A DNA stretch of 64,000 nt from Flavobacteriaceae bacterium UBA3339 (GTDB lineage: Bacteria > Bacteroidota > Bacteroidia > Flavobacteriales > Flavobacteriaceae): the NCBI GenBank assembly GCA_002360925.1, contig DERN01000010.1:83463-147462 (forward strand). The letters run 5' to 3'. Both the position numbers and the translations under genes were made by a program. Position 1 is the stretch's first letter; every line of letters starts with the position of its first letter. The notes under the pieces are model-generated. The model saw only the letters and a program-made list of their open reading frames with translations. It did not search any database and was not told the DNA's origin. Below are positions 44,135 through 52,426 of this stretch, piece by piece.

Positions 44135-44158
44135 TCATCACTTTTGCATAAGTGATGA
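44135..44158 (+). promoter_or_regulatory. Hairpin in the lnu leader
   Basis: A perfect 9-bp stem, TCATCACTT-TTGCAT-AAGTGATGA, lies between the promoter and the ATG at 44190. An in-frame ATG at 44127 precedes it and a four-codon ORF (ATG AAG CTA TAA) lies at 44097-44108. It could be regulatory or the relic of a cassette end. Confidence 0.4.
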
Positions 44159-44189
44159 AGAAATCTATTACAAACTTAAATTTATTACA

Positions 44190-44960
44190 ATGACACAGTT
44201 ACAAATGATTGATACAACCAAATCAATAGCTCAACAAGACGAAAATGTTTCCGCAGTTTTAATGTATGGTTCGTTTACCAAAAATGAGGGCGACCAATAT
44301 TCTGACATCGAGTTTTATATTTTTCTGAAAAGCAAAGAAAATTTTTCTGCCGAAAAGTGGGTAAATCAGATTTATCCGACAGCGTTATATTTTACGAATG
44401 AATACGGAAGTGAAGTTGCCATTTTTGAGAACCTGATTAGAGGCGAATTTCATTTTTTAACAGTAAATGAGATTGACGTTATAAAATCGTGGGAGGGTTT
44501 TGTATCGTTCAGTGATTTTGACCAAATGAACTTAATTGACAAAAACGGTCTTTTGACTGAAACGCTTAATCAAATAAAAACAAAATTCCCCGACCGAACT
44601 ACAAATGAAAATATCTTATTTTTAAGCCAATCATTACTGAATGTATTGTTGACAACAAGTAACTTGATTAAAAGAAAGGAATACGCTCACGCTTACCAAA
44701 GTCTGTCAAACGTACAAAAGTATTTACTTTGGTTAATACGAATAGCAACAAATCAAACCCATCATTGGGAAAGTCCGACAAAAAGTTTAGAGAAAGATAT
44801 TGACAAAGATTGGTATTCAGAATTTAAATTGACAACATCTGATTTGGACACTGGCAATTTAAAAGTAGCTTTCCAAAATTCATTGAACTTATCAAAAAAG
44901 CTGTTTGATGAATTAGGTGTTAAGACAGACCTAAAACGACTACTAAATAGGATTGAATAA
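44190..44960 (+). CDS. lnu: Lincosamide nucleotidyltransferase (Lnu(B)/(F)/(H) type)
   Basis: This 256-residue enzyme adenylylates lincomycin and clindamycin. The nucleotidyltransferase motif MYGSFTKNEGDQYSDIEFYIF (near residues 25-45), with G-S and D-x-E/D residues, matches Lnu(B)-like proteins closely, and the helical C-terminal domain follows. ATG 44190 is chosen by family length; an in-frame ATG at 44127 would add 21 residues coded across a hairpin. It lies convergent to the aadS-like gene within the mob operon. The exact allele is not assigned. Confidence 0.85.
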   Translation: MTQLQMIDTTKSIAQQDENVSAVLMYGSFTKNEGDQYSDIEFYIFLKSKENFSAEKWVNQIYPTALYFTNEYGSEVAIFENLIRGEFHFLTVNEIDVIKSWEGFVSFSDFDQMNLIDKNGLLTETLNQIKTKFPDRTTNENILFLSQSLLNVLLTTSNLIKRKEYAHAYQSLSNVQKYLLWLIRIATNQTHHWESPTKSLEKDIDKDWYSEFKLTTSDLDTGNLKVAFQNSLNLSKKLFDELGVKTDLKRLLNRIE

Positions 44961-45068
44961 CCGAAGTTTTCTACTTCTTTATGTGGTTGGGAAATGTTTA
45001 TTGTTTGTAATCTATTCCGACAAATGCGGTTAACCCATCCACTCTGTTAAACGTGGACATTAAAAGCT

Positions 45069-45112
45069 AACCATCAAAGACCAAGATGTTAATCCTGGTC
45101 TTTGTGGTTTTT
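45069..45112. terminator. Terminator between lnu and the aadS-like gene
   Basis: AACCA(T)CAAAGACCA pairs with TGGTCTTTG(T)GGTT across 12 bases, followed by a T-run. Confidence 0.8.
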
Positions 45113-45121
45113 ATAGAAATC

Positions 45122-45997
45122 TTATTGTTTGTCCAAGTAGCTTTCTTTTAAATCGAGCAAATACTTTCTTATATCAGTCTCTAACTTTATAGGATATTCA
45201 AACCCCAATTTTTCTGACAATTCTTTACCAATTTCTGATACTAAATCTGCCATTGCAAATAATGCATTCCAATTATCTTCAATGATACTTCCCGAAAATG
45301 TCTGCTCTACTTTTTGCCACATTTCAGATGTGAGGTATTTTTTAAAAAGTCTTCCAAATTTATTGGTTGTTATTTTCCAATCGTGTTGAATGGCAATATG
45401 CCATTCAATTAAAGGTATCAAGTAGTCGGTTCTGATATTGTTTTCCGACATAAATTTTGCATAAAACAACTCATCTCTTGCAAGGCTTTTTGCTACATAA
45501 GTGGTATCCCACCAAAAATCATTTAAAAGCTGTTCAAATTTTTGTTCGGTTGGTTTTATAATAATAGAAACCTGATATGTCGGTTTTTTCAGATTTTGGG
45601 TTAAGTTGTCTTTATCAATCAAAACTTTATAACCAATATCCCAATCTTCGCACAATTCATTTTGCTGAACTTCTTCTAAAAATTCTTTTTTGCTATATAG
45701 TTTGAAATCTACTTTTACATAATCATCGTATAAAACCATTTTCATTGCGTGTTTGTAATCAAAATAGGTTTCATCTTCTTCAATCATCGCAATTGGAATT
45801 CCAAAATTGCTTATCCAATTATTGTCTGAAATGTATGTAGTGTTATCCTCAAAAACAAGTTCAATATCCAAATCACTAAATTCATCAACAGATGCTAATG
45901 GATTTACAAGGGAGCTTGTTAGTAATACCGCTCTTATCTCTCTATTTTTTTCTGACCAATCAATGATACGCTTTAATTTCTCGTCTCTATACTTCAT
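45122..45997 (-). CDS. aadS: Aminoglycoside 6-adenylyltransferase, AadS-like
   Basis: This 291-residue ANT(6)-type enzyme should adenylylate streptomycin. The segments SSLVNPLASVDEFSDLDIELVF (Ser and paired Asp of the nucleotidyltransferase site) and DDYVKVDFKLY are diagnostic. ATG 45997 is used because the upstream ATG at 46021 lies within the -7 box. AadS is known from Bacteroidota transposons and CTn elements, where it may be poorly expressed; here it has its own good -7 box. It sits 40 bases after mobB on the same strand. Confidence 0.82.
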   Translation of the reverse strand: MKYRDEKLKRIIDWSEKNREIRAVLLTSSLVNPLASVDEFSDLDIELVFEDNTTYISDNNWISNFGIPIAMIEEDETYFDYKHAMKMVLYDDYVKVDFKLYSKKEFLEEVQQNELCEDWDIGYKVLIDKDNLTQNLKKPTYQVSIIIKPTEQKFEQLLNDFWWDTTYVAKSLARDELFYAKFMSENNIRTDYLIPLIEWHIAIQHDWKITTNKFGRLFKKYLTSEMWQKVEQTFSGSIIEDNWNALFAMADLVSEIGKELSEKLGFEYPIKLETDIRKYLLDLKESYLDKQ

Positions 45998-46018
45998 GCT
46001 ATAAATGCCAATATCTAA

Positions 46019-46026
46019 CAAAAATA
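46019..46026 (-). promoter_or_regulatory. -7 element of the aadS-like gene
   Basis: On the minus strand TATTTTTG (46026-46019) is a perfect TAnnTTTG box, 22 bases from the ATG at 45997. It settles the start choice. Confidence 0.55.
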
Positions 46027-46037
46027 TCCATTTATTT

Positions 46038-47327
46038 TTAAGGTAGCCTTTTTCGTTTCTTCTTTTTCTTCATACGGTTGGCAAATTCCTGCTCCTCGTA
46101 GTCTTCTCCCTGTGCCTCCGGCAGTAACCCACCCAAGCCATCTATCAACAAATCATCGGTCGGCTGTCCTTTATTCAGAAAGTCAAAAAGTGCATGGGCT
46201 TCCTCTTTCTCTAAGGGATTGCCCGTGGTCGATGGCTGATTTTGTACGGATTTTTTTTCGGCTTCTTGGCGTTTTCCGATTGCCTGCTCGTTCCACCAAT
46301 CATTAAAGACATTAGCCGAAAGGTTTTTGCTCAAAGCTGAACCGTTCCAAACCGTACGGCTTTCGTGGTCTATAAAAGTCATACCGTATATACGCCCCTC
46401 ATCGTTTCGCCGTACCACGGTATTGATACCCTGCTCCAATAACTGCTTTTTAAAATCGGCTTCGTTTGTAGCGGTGTGCATCGCTACTTCAATGGTGCTT
46501 TTGAGGACGGCTCTTGTGGGGTCGGCTTTCATTTTCTCCTTAGCCTTTGCGAATTGTTTTTGCAGTTCGTCCAGTCCTGCCTGCTTGCCGAAAAGGGATG
46601 CCTTAAAAGGATTGCTCGCTTTTTCTCCCTGTTCGTTCAATGCAAAATAGACAAGCCCATTTTTGGGCTGTCCGTACAGTTCCCCTTTGACTTCCTCGGC
46701 GGTGATATTTAAAAGTGATAGCAAGGCGTTGTATGCTCCGAGGCTTGCGTACCCGTAATACTTCGGCAGGTTTCGCACCACCGAAGCGATTTGGCTCTTA
46801 ACGTCTCCGGCTCTGTAATCGACCGGACGGAATACCTGCTCATTACCTGTGCGCTGTTTTTCCGTGGCAGGTATAAGATTGTACGTTTGTTCCAAATCCC
46901 GACAGATTGCCATTGAACGTGGATGGTCGTAGCTATCCGGTAGTTTCTTCCCGTCCAAACCCACACAGACCGTCACGATATGGATATGGGTACGCTCAAT
47001 ATCGGTATGCTTGAAAACGATATAGGGTTGGTTGCCATACCCCATGCGCTCCATGTACTCCTGTGCCATTTCCATGAACTGCCCATCGCTGACCCTATCC
47101 GTAGGATCGGGGTTCAGCGATATGTGGCGCACTGGTTTTTCTGTTCTGATATTTGCGGACAGGTACGGCTCAAAACACTGGTGCAGGTAACTTGTCGAAT
47201 AGGTATTATCCAACGTTTCGGGTATTCTGTTCAGTAACAGAACCTGCCCGTTTTCACTATCAATTTTCTTTTGGTTGTATGAAATTGCACCGTACAGATT
47301 TTCACCTTTGCCAATCTTTGCTATCAT
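46038..47327 (-). CDS. mobB: Relaxase MobB (MOBP-like)
   Basis: This 429-residue relaxase nicks oriT and pilots the strand. ATG 47327 gives the classic start MIAKIGKGENLYGAISYNQ; it lies one base after the mobA stop, while the longer frame (47360) would overlap mobA. The metal-binding three-histidine motif is HTDIERTHIHIV (near residue 105), and HISLNP precedes it. The last 50 residues are acidic and then strongly basic. It is followed by the aadS/lnu insertion rather than by mobC. Confidence 0.92.
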   Translation of the reverse strand: MIAKIGKGENLYGAISYNQKKIDSENGQVLLLNRIPETLDNTYSTSYLHQCFEPYLSANIRTEKPVRHISLNPDPTDRVSDGQFMEMAQEYMERMGYGNQPYIVFKHTDIERTHIHIVTVCVGLDGKKLPDSYDHPRSMAICRDLEQTYNLIPATEKQRTGNEQVFRPVDYRAGDVKSQIASVVRNLPKYYGYASLGAYNALLSLLNITAEEVKGELYGQPKNGLVYFALNEQGEKASNPFKASLFGKQAGLDELQKQFAKAKEKMKADPTRAVLKSTIEVAMHTATNEADFKKQLLEQGINTVVRRNDEGRIYGMTFIDHESRTVWNGSALSKNLSANVFNDWWNEQAIGKRQEAEKKSVQNQPSTTGNPLEKEEAHALFDFLNKGQPTDDLLIDGLGGLLPEAQGEDYEEQEFANRMKKKKKRKRLP

Positions 47328-47328
47328 A

Positions 47329-47778
47329 TTACTTGTGTTTTTGCAGGTGTTCTTTTTCAAATTCCTGTGTTAGCTCAATCACTTTCCGGCACAAGTCCGC
47401 CATTTCTGCCGTCTGCTTTTCCAGTTTAAAGAGGTAAGCCGATGCCTTTTTCTCTGAGAAATTGCGGTAAAGTTTCTTCACGATTTGGTTGTAATTCACG
47501 CCAACCGCTCTAAACTGGCTGTAAAAATTGGTGAGCCTCGTATGAAAATCGACTGCATTCATATCAAATTTTACGGTCTTGATTGGCTTCTGAAAGATGC
47601 AGGCTGTAATGAAATGTGCCAATACTTTCATTCCCGATTGCTCGAACAACGTAAGGAATTTCGCATTTTCTTCGTCCGTAAGACGAAATACATAACGGTG
47701 GATGCTTGGGTCTGCTTTAGGCTTGCGCCCACCTTTGTTTGTTCGGTTTCTTCTGTTGTCTTCCATATCTAAATCCAT
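47329..47778 (-). CDS. mobA: Relaxosome accessory protein MobA
   Basis: This 149-residue DNA-binding accessory has a basic N-terminus (NKGGRKPKADPSIHRYVFRLTDEE), a ribbon-helix-helix-like region and VGVNYNQIVKKL near residue 92, the signature of MobC/BmgB-type relaxosome proteins. ATG 47778 and ATG 47766 are both possible. It overlaps or abuts mobB and faces the oriT candidate upstream. Confidence 0.88.
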   Translation of the reverse strand: MDLDMEDNRRNRTNKGGRKPKADPSIHRYVFRLTDEENAKFLTLFEQSGMKVLAHFITACIFQKPIKTVKFDMNAVDFHTRLTNFYSQFRAVGVNYNQIVKKLYRNFSEKKASAYLFKLEKQTAEMADLCRKVIELTQEFEKEHLQKHK

Positions 47779-47819
47779 TAATAACCGAGCTTCAGCGAGC
47801 TCAACTTTAGTTAATTAAC

Positions 47820-48075
47820 ATAAACCCCGACTTCGGAGGGTGTTTACCAAGCCCCCTGCAAGGGCAAGTGGTTTTGAGGCACGAAACGGGTTTCGAGTGC
47901 CTCAAAACATAACTTGCTCTGTTCGGGTGAACAGAAAATCCGTCCGCCTATCGGCGGATGCGGATTGGATAAAGCGAAAGAAAAAATGGCTTTGAGCCGT
48001 TCCACCCGTTAATGCTATACCCCAATAATTTTTCCATCCACCTTTTGCATTTAAGTCCTTACAAAGTAAGGGTAG
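47820..48075. other. Candidate origin of transfer (oriT) with hairpin cluster
   Basis: Non-coding DNA between mobA and traA. Four hairpins follow one another: a 38-base stem (47871-47908; GTTTTGAGGCAC with GTGCCTCAAAAC plus inner GAAAC/GTTTC); CTGTTC-GGGT-GAACAG (47919-47934); a bulged stem AATCCG...CGGATT enclosing TCCGCC/GGCGGA (47937-47966); and CCTTAC-AAA-GTAAGG (48058-48072). Location and structure fit oriT, but the nic site is not identified. Confidence 0.55.
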
Positions 48076-48479
48076 CTTTTCCAAAGCATTGCCCTATCGC
48101 TCCCGACCAAACATTGCCAACAAATGCCCCAAACTACCGCATTAAAAGAGTGCATTGGAATAACCTGCTTCTTTGCGCTATCAGTCACGCAAGCCTGTTT
48201 GCAGGCATCCGCTCCCGATGGCAGTTATGAAAGCCGGAGCGCAGGATTGCAGGAAAGCCGGAATGGATGACGGCATTCCAACCGGCAGGACGACAGGCAG
48301 GTCATCGGTCTTGCCTGCATGAAAGCCCGAATGACGGCACGGCTGATTGAACGAATGATGGCAAGCCCGACAGACGGAATTGTATCAAGACTGCCGGACA
48401 GTATGCAGAGATGACAGCCCTGTTCCATGCCGGACGGCAGGCAGTACACGGAAAATAGAAACTTAAAAACAGAATAGAA
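48076..48479. other. Non-coding leader of the tra operon
   Basis: No gene was seen in these 404 bases. They hold a small hairpin (GCCTG/CAGGC near 48193-48206) and a stretch of imperfect direct repeats related to AAAGCC(G/C)GAATG and GA(C/T)GGCA between about 48230 and 48380. No perfect TAnnTTTG box was found close to traA. Confidence 0.5.
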
Positions 48480-49247
48480 ATGGAAGCAACAAACAGGACA
48501 AAATTTATCGCTTTTTCAAGCCAAAAGGGAGGCGTTGGTAAAAGCACGTTTACGACAGTTACGGCAAGCATACTCCATTACCAAATGGGGTATAATGTAG
48601 CCGTTTTTGACTGCGATTATCCACAGCACAGCATCTGCCAAATGAGGGAACGGGATTTGAAAGCGGTCATGCAGAACGAGGTGCTGAAAAAACTGGCACA
48701 TCGCCAATTTTCCACCATCAACAAGAAAGCCTATCCGGTACTGCAAAGCAAGGCAGACAATGCCCTAACGGATGCGGAAGCATTTATACAGTCCTCGGCT
48801 GTTCCCGTGGATATGGTTTTCTTCGACTTGACGGGTACGGTTAACACTTCGGGCTTGTTGAATACACTGGCAGGTATGCACCATATCTTTTCGCCCATCA
48901 CGGCAGACCGTGTGGTCATGGAAAGCACATTGAGCTTTACCGATGTGCTGACCAACGTCCTTATGAAACACGGGCAGACCTCCATCGAAACCATACGGCT
49001 GTTTTGGAACATGGTCGATGGCAGGGAAAAATCGCACCTGTACGAAATCTACGGCAACGTCATTAAGGAGGTCGGACTGCAAGCGATGGAAACACGTATT
49101 TCCGACAGCAAACGTTTCCGCAAGGAAAGCGAGGCAACGGCAAAGACCGTCTTCCGCTCCACGCTGTTACCTCCCGATAAAAGATTGATGAAAGCCTCCG
49201 GCTTGGATTTGTTCATCAGTGAATTTCTAAGAACCGTCAAACTGTAA
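48480..49247 (+). CDS. traA: TraA, ParA-family ATPase
   Basis: This 255-residue ParA/MinD-type ATPase has the deviant Walker A loop FSSQKGGVGKSTFTT at residues 12-26 and VAVFDCDYPQHS as the switch region. Such proteins open the tra operon of CTnDOT-like elements, where they may maintain or position the element rather than act in the channel. It is five bases from the next gene. Confidence 0.9.
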   Translation: MEATNRTKFIAFSSQKGGVGKSTFTTVTASILHYQMGYNVAVFDCDYPQHSICQMRERDLKAVMQNEVLKKLAHRQFSTINKKAYPVLQSKADNALTDAEAFIQSSAVPVDMVFFDLTGTVNTSGLLNTLAGMHHIFSPITADRVVMESTLSFTDVLTNVLMKHGQTSIETIRLFWNMVDGREKSHLYEIYGNVIKEVGLQAMETRISDSKRFRKESEATAKTVFRSTLLPPDKRLMKASGLDLFISEFLRTVKL

Positions 49248-49252
49248 CCGCT

Positions 49253-49675
49253 ATGGACAACGAAAACAAGAAAAAGCCGAATGCTCCGATTGACGAGGCA
49301 TATCTCATGTCCATTATGGCAGGCGAAACAAAGAAGCCCCAACAGGCGGTAGCCCCCCAAGAGCCGAGCGCAGAGCCGACAAAGGAAACGGCAATGGAAA
49401 AGCCCGTAGCCAAAGAGCGCACCCGACAAAAGAGGGCTTCCGGTACGGGCTATGGTGAGCGTTTTCTAAACAGCCATACCATGACACGCCGTGGCGACAA
49501 GAGCATCTACATCCGGCAGGAATACCACGAACGGCTTTCCCGTATCGTGCAGGTTATCGGGAAAGATAAGATACCCCTATATGCCTATTTGGACAATATT
49601 CTCGAACATCACTTTGAACAGTTTGAAAAAGCTATCACCGATGATTTCAACGATAAGTTTAAACCCATTTTTTAA
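49253..49675 (+). CDS. DUF3408 protein (TraB-like)
   Basis: This 140-residue protein has a variable acidic and Gln/Pro-rich N-terminus and a conserved C-terminal DUF3408 domain (SIYIRQEYHERLSRIVQVIG...LDNILEHHFEQF), resembling a ribbon-helix-helix DNA-binding fold. It is the usual second gene of this operon. Function is unknown; a ParB-like partner of TraA is plausible from context only. Confidence 0.8.
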   Translation: MDNENKKKPNAPIDEAYLMSIMAGETKKPQQAVAPQEPSAEPTKETAMEKPVAKERTRQKRASGTGYGERFLNSHTMTRRGDKSIYIRQEYHERLSRIVQVIGKDKIPLYAYLDNILEHHFEQFEKAITDDFNDKFKPIF

Positions 49676-49686
49676 AGTATTCGATT

Positions 49687-49962
49687 ATGAACAAGAAACA
49701 GCAAAACCAACAGAAAAAGGTACTGCGCATAACCCGATACAAGTCGGCTTTTCTAAGACCGACCGGAGTGGTCGCACGTTGCGGAAAATCGGTGTACATC
49801 TGCCCCGATTTCCACAAGAAATTATCCCGTATCGTCTGCATTCTCGGAGACGGAGAAATTACGCTTACCGATTACCTGCACAGCGTACTGAAACACCACT
49901 TTGAGGATTTCGGCGAGGAAATAAATACCATCCATGCCCGAAACCAAAAGCCAATATTATAG
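49687..49962 (+). CDS. Second DUF3408 protein (TraC-like)
   Basis: This 91-residue protein is almost only the DUF3408 domain (SVYICPDFHKKLSRIVCILG, then YLHSVLKHHFEDF), clearly paralogous to the preceding gene. Two bases separate it from traD. It may pair with the preceding protein. Nothing beyond family membership can be supported. Confidence 0.78.
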   Translation: MNKKQQNQQKKVLRITRYKSAFLRPTGVVARCGKSVYICPDFHKKLSRIVCILGDGEITLTDYLHSVLKHHFEDFGEEINTIHARNQKPIL

Positions 49963-49964
49963 CT

Positions 49965-50603
49965 ATGGAAACATTGATTGTAATATGCCTTATCATCGTC
50001 ATCATCCTTTTGCTGAAAGATAAGGTGGTCATCAACGAGACTGTCCGCAGGGAGGAAAAGCCGGAATACCAAAGACCCGACCTGCCGGATATTATGGGGC
50101 TTCCCAAACCCGTGGAGCGACAGACGTTGCCCATGAGTGCCACAAAGAGCCAATCCGGTGAACGTGACGGGATAGCTGATAATTTTGGAACAGAAACCTA
50201 CGGGATAGGTTTGGGATTGGAAAATCCGCAGATTGAGGGAGAGCCGGATGAAGTTTTCGGGAGTATGTCCGATTTTGAAAATGAGGAAGACGAATGGGAT
50301 GAATACGGGTTTGAGGACAGCGACAATGAGTTTGCCACAGGGGTTACCTTTGATGAACTGACGACCGTGGGGGCATGGTTGGAGCAAGATGCACCAGAGC
50401 CTGCCCAGCAACAGAAAGCGGTGGATATAGTTCAGCGACTACAAGGAACGGAATTGTTCGGTCTGCTCGAAAACTCAATGGAGGGGGCTTCACGGAAGAT
50501 TGCAGAGTTGTTGGACAAGAGCCTCTCCGCCGGAACGGATTTCAGTTCTCCCGATTTGCGGAAAAGTGATTTGGAGGATTTTGACATCGGGGAGTTTGTC
50601 TGA
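49965..50603 (+). CDS. traD: Conjugal transfer protein TraD
   Basis: This 212-residue protein has one N-terminal membrane helix (residues 3-19) and a long acidic cytoplasmic part (residues 95-140 rich in Glu/Asp), ending in a helical segment. The pattern matches the TraD protein found at this position in Bacteroidota conjugative elements, not the F-plasmid coupling protein of the same name. It is the last gene before a terminator and the metallo-hydrolase insertion. Confidence 0.75.
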   Translation: METLIVICLIIVIILLLKDKVVINETVRREEKPEYQRPDLPDIMGLPKPVERQTLPMSATKSQSGERDGIADNFGTETYGIGLGLENPQIEGEPDEVFGSMSDFENEEDEWDEYGFEDSDNEFATGVTFDELTTVGAWLEQDAPEPAQQQKAVDIVQRLQGTELFGLLENSMEGASRKIAELLDKSLSAGTDFSSPDLRKSDLEDFDIGEFV

Positions 50604-50627
50604 AAAGACAGCTTCCCTTTGTTTTTT

Positions 50628-50665
50628 AAAAGCACTTCAGGATTCAATTCATCCTGAAGTGCTTT
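50628..50665. terminator. Bidirectional terminator after traD
   Basis: AAAGCACTTCAGGAT and ATCCTGAAGTGCTTT flank a seven-base loop, between the convergent traD and membrane-protein genes. Confidence 0.88.
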
Positions 50666-50668
50666 ATC

Positions 50669-51379
50669 TTATAATGTTTCTATGGCCTCATGTAGACGTT
50701 CAGCATAGGCAAATGCAGTTAACTTGACCCATTTTTCCGTAACCCTGATTATCCAAAATAGTAGGATAACAATTAAGAAAATTTCAGCGATAAAGAATAT
50801 CTCGGGAAATTGACCCACTGTCCATACTCCACTGGTATATACAAAAAAACCGTAAGTAGCTAAAATCAGTGATATTATTAAAGCTATGGCATAAGGCTTA
50901 AGCCCTAATAAGTTTCTTCGAAATCCGTATCCCATATTTTCTCTAAAAATGAGTGTATACTTGTTTATATCACGGGTCTTTCCGATAACAAATTTTGTCC
51001 AAGCACGGTAAGCTTCATCTGCACCATCGGGATTCAGTTTTTCGAACTGTTCATCAACGCTGTGTCCTGTAGGACACAATTGTTCCATCTTTAAATGGTT
51101 TCTCGTTTTGGTATGCCTATCCAAGTGAGCATCACGCCAACGAAACAACTGTGTAGTAGGCGCACCGCCCCAATCACGCCAAATATCTGCCTCCTTTTTT
51201 TTTCCGGCATCCCGACCAAGATGTGATGTTAAGTAAGCAAGTACCCCAATCAGTCCTACAGGTATTCCATAGTGATAATATTGTTGGAAATCCCAGACAG
51301 TAACCACTAACAGTACGCTTAAGGGCAGATAGAAAAGTATCATGGGATAAACCCTCGCAGTTAAACTATACCTATCCAT
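50669..51379 (-). CDS. Four-helix membrane protein paired with a metallo-hydrolase
   Basis: This 236-residue protein of unrecognised family has two N-terminal helices (about 11-30 and 38-52), a hydrophilic domain of about 105 residues and two C-terminal helices (about 163-184 and 192-214). The middle domain is rich in Trp, His and Arg (DAHLDRHTKTRNH). Three bases separate it from the metallo-hydrolase gene upstream, so the two are translationally coupled. Such enzyme-plus-membrane-effector pairs are typical of defence modules, but no known system is recognised. Confidence 0.6.
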   Translation of the reverse strand: MDRYSLTARVYPMILFYLPLSVLLVVTVWDFQQYYHYGIPVGLIGVLAYLTSHLGRDAGKKKEADIWRDWGGAPTTQLFRWRDAHLDRHTKTRNHLKMEQLCPTGHSVDEQFEKLNPDGADEAYRAWTKFVIGKTRDINKYTLIFRENMGYGFRRNLLGLKPYAIALIISLILATYGFFVYTSGVWTVGQFPEIFFIAEIFLIVILLFWIIRVTEKWVKLTAFAYAERLHEAIETL

Positions 51380-51382
51380 ATA

Positions 51383-52426
51383 CTATTCTTCAACTTGGTT
51401 ATAAAATGGTACAACTTCTGCAGGCCCCCAGCCAACTCTCTGCGCATTGTGACTATGGCCCAAAGTAACTCCATTTGTCTTGTAAACCTTAGCGTTTCGT
51501 CTTAACAGTGCATTGGTTACTTTCTTTGCTGGATGCTTTGGAGCATCTTTTGACGCCGAAACAAATGCTGTACTACATCTAATACTATTTAATATTGATG
51601 GAGAGATGTTTCTCTTACTTCCATGGTGAGGAATCTGAAAAAAATCGACATGAGAGATATCTATATACTGTTCGTTTGCGAAATCTATCACATTTTTAAG
51701 AGACTCTATCCCTGAATCTCCAGTAAATAGGAATTTTTTATTCGCAAAACGAATAAGCAGAACAGCACTTGAACGGTTCTCCGCAGATGTTTCACCATCT
51801 TCGCTTAAGGTTTCTATATCAAGCGCCTCTTGCACCCACGTGATTGCTTTTTCGAATGAGCTAAAGGCTTTCTCGAGAATTCCTTTTGCCTGAGGACTTC
51901 TTGCAAAGTCTGGAATAAGTTCCCTGTAATAATCCGTAGTGGGGCCTAAAACTGTAATTACACCATCTTCACTCGTTCTTCCTGCAAATGGCTCACGCAC
52001 ATCAACACCTTTTTCCTCTGCAAGCTGTACAAGTTCATACGCATAAGTGTACGCTTTCTGTAGCCTCTCACTTAGACTGTTGTCTGTAATCCTGCCATCA
52101 TGAAAAAGGTCACAAACGTGAGCTGAATGTTCCCAAGGTTTGTGTATCCATAGTTCTCCAACCGAACACTGGTTCATAATTTGTCGAAGACCCGAAGCAT
52201 GGTCTGCATCAGGATGTGTACATACGACAAGGTCGACGTGATTAGTATCGTAGAGTTTCTGAATATGCTCAACGAGCCTGTTACCGGAATCCTTAGTTCC
52301 GCCATCGATGACCACAACCTGATAACGGGAACGTTCTGAAAAATCCCCGTACCGGAATGCGATAGCATCTCCACTTTTTTCGCCACTGTCTACTGGCAGA
52401 AAATCAATTTGTAATTGTTCTATCAT
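51383..52426 (-). CDS. ComEC-like metallo-beta-lactamase-fold hydrolase
   Basis: This 347-residue cytoplasmic protein has the MBL fold. CTHPDADHASG supplies the metal ligands (H71, D73, D75, H76), LFTGDSGIE carries the bridging Asp, and IPHHGSKRN a further His pair. This order matches the detached MBL domain of ComEC/Rec2 proteins, which act on DNA or nucleotides. It is not a class B beta-lactamase. ATG 52426 is used rather than a TTG six bases upstream. It is the first gene of a two-gene operon inserted between traD and traE. Confidence 0.8.
   Translation of the reverse strand: MIEQLQIDFLPVDSGEKSGDAIAFRYGDFSERSRYQVVVIDGGTKDSGNRLVEHIQKLYDTNHVDLVVCTHPDADHASGLRQIMNQCSVGELWIHKPWEHSAHVCDLFHDGRITDNSLSERLQKAYTYAYELVQLAEEKGVDVREPFAGRTSEDGVITVLGPTTDYYRELIPDFARSPQAKGILEKAFSSFEKAITWVQEALDIETLSEDGETSAENRSSAVLLIRFANKKFLFTGDSGIESLKNVIDFANEQYIDISHVDFFQIPHHGSKRNISPSILNSIRCSTAFVSASKDAPKHPAKKVTNALLRRNAKVYKTNGVTLGHSHNAQRVGWGPAEVVPFYNQVEE

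Noticed and set aside
47779..48479. Short frames in the mobA-traA gap
   Set aside because: They cross the hairpin cluster, lack conserved start regions and have unlikely composition; non-coding is the simpler reading.
51383..52426. Metallo-beta-lactamase resistance gene
   Set aside because: The motifs match the ComEC/nuclease branch (HPDADH, PHHGS), there is no signal peptide, and it is coupled to a membrane protein.
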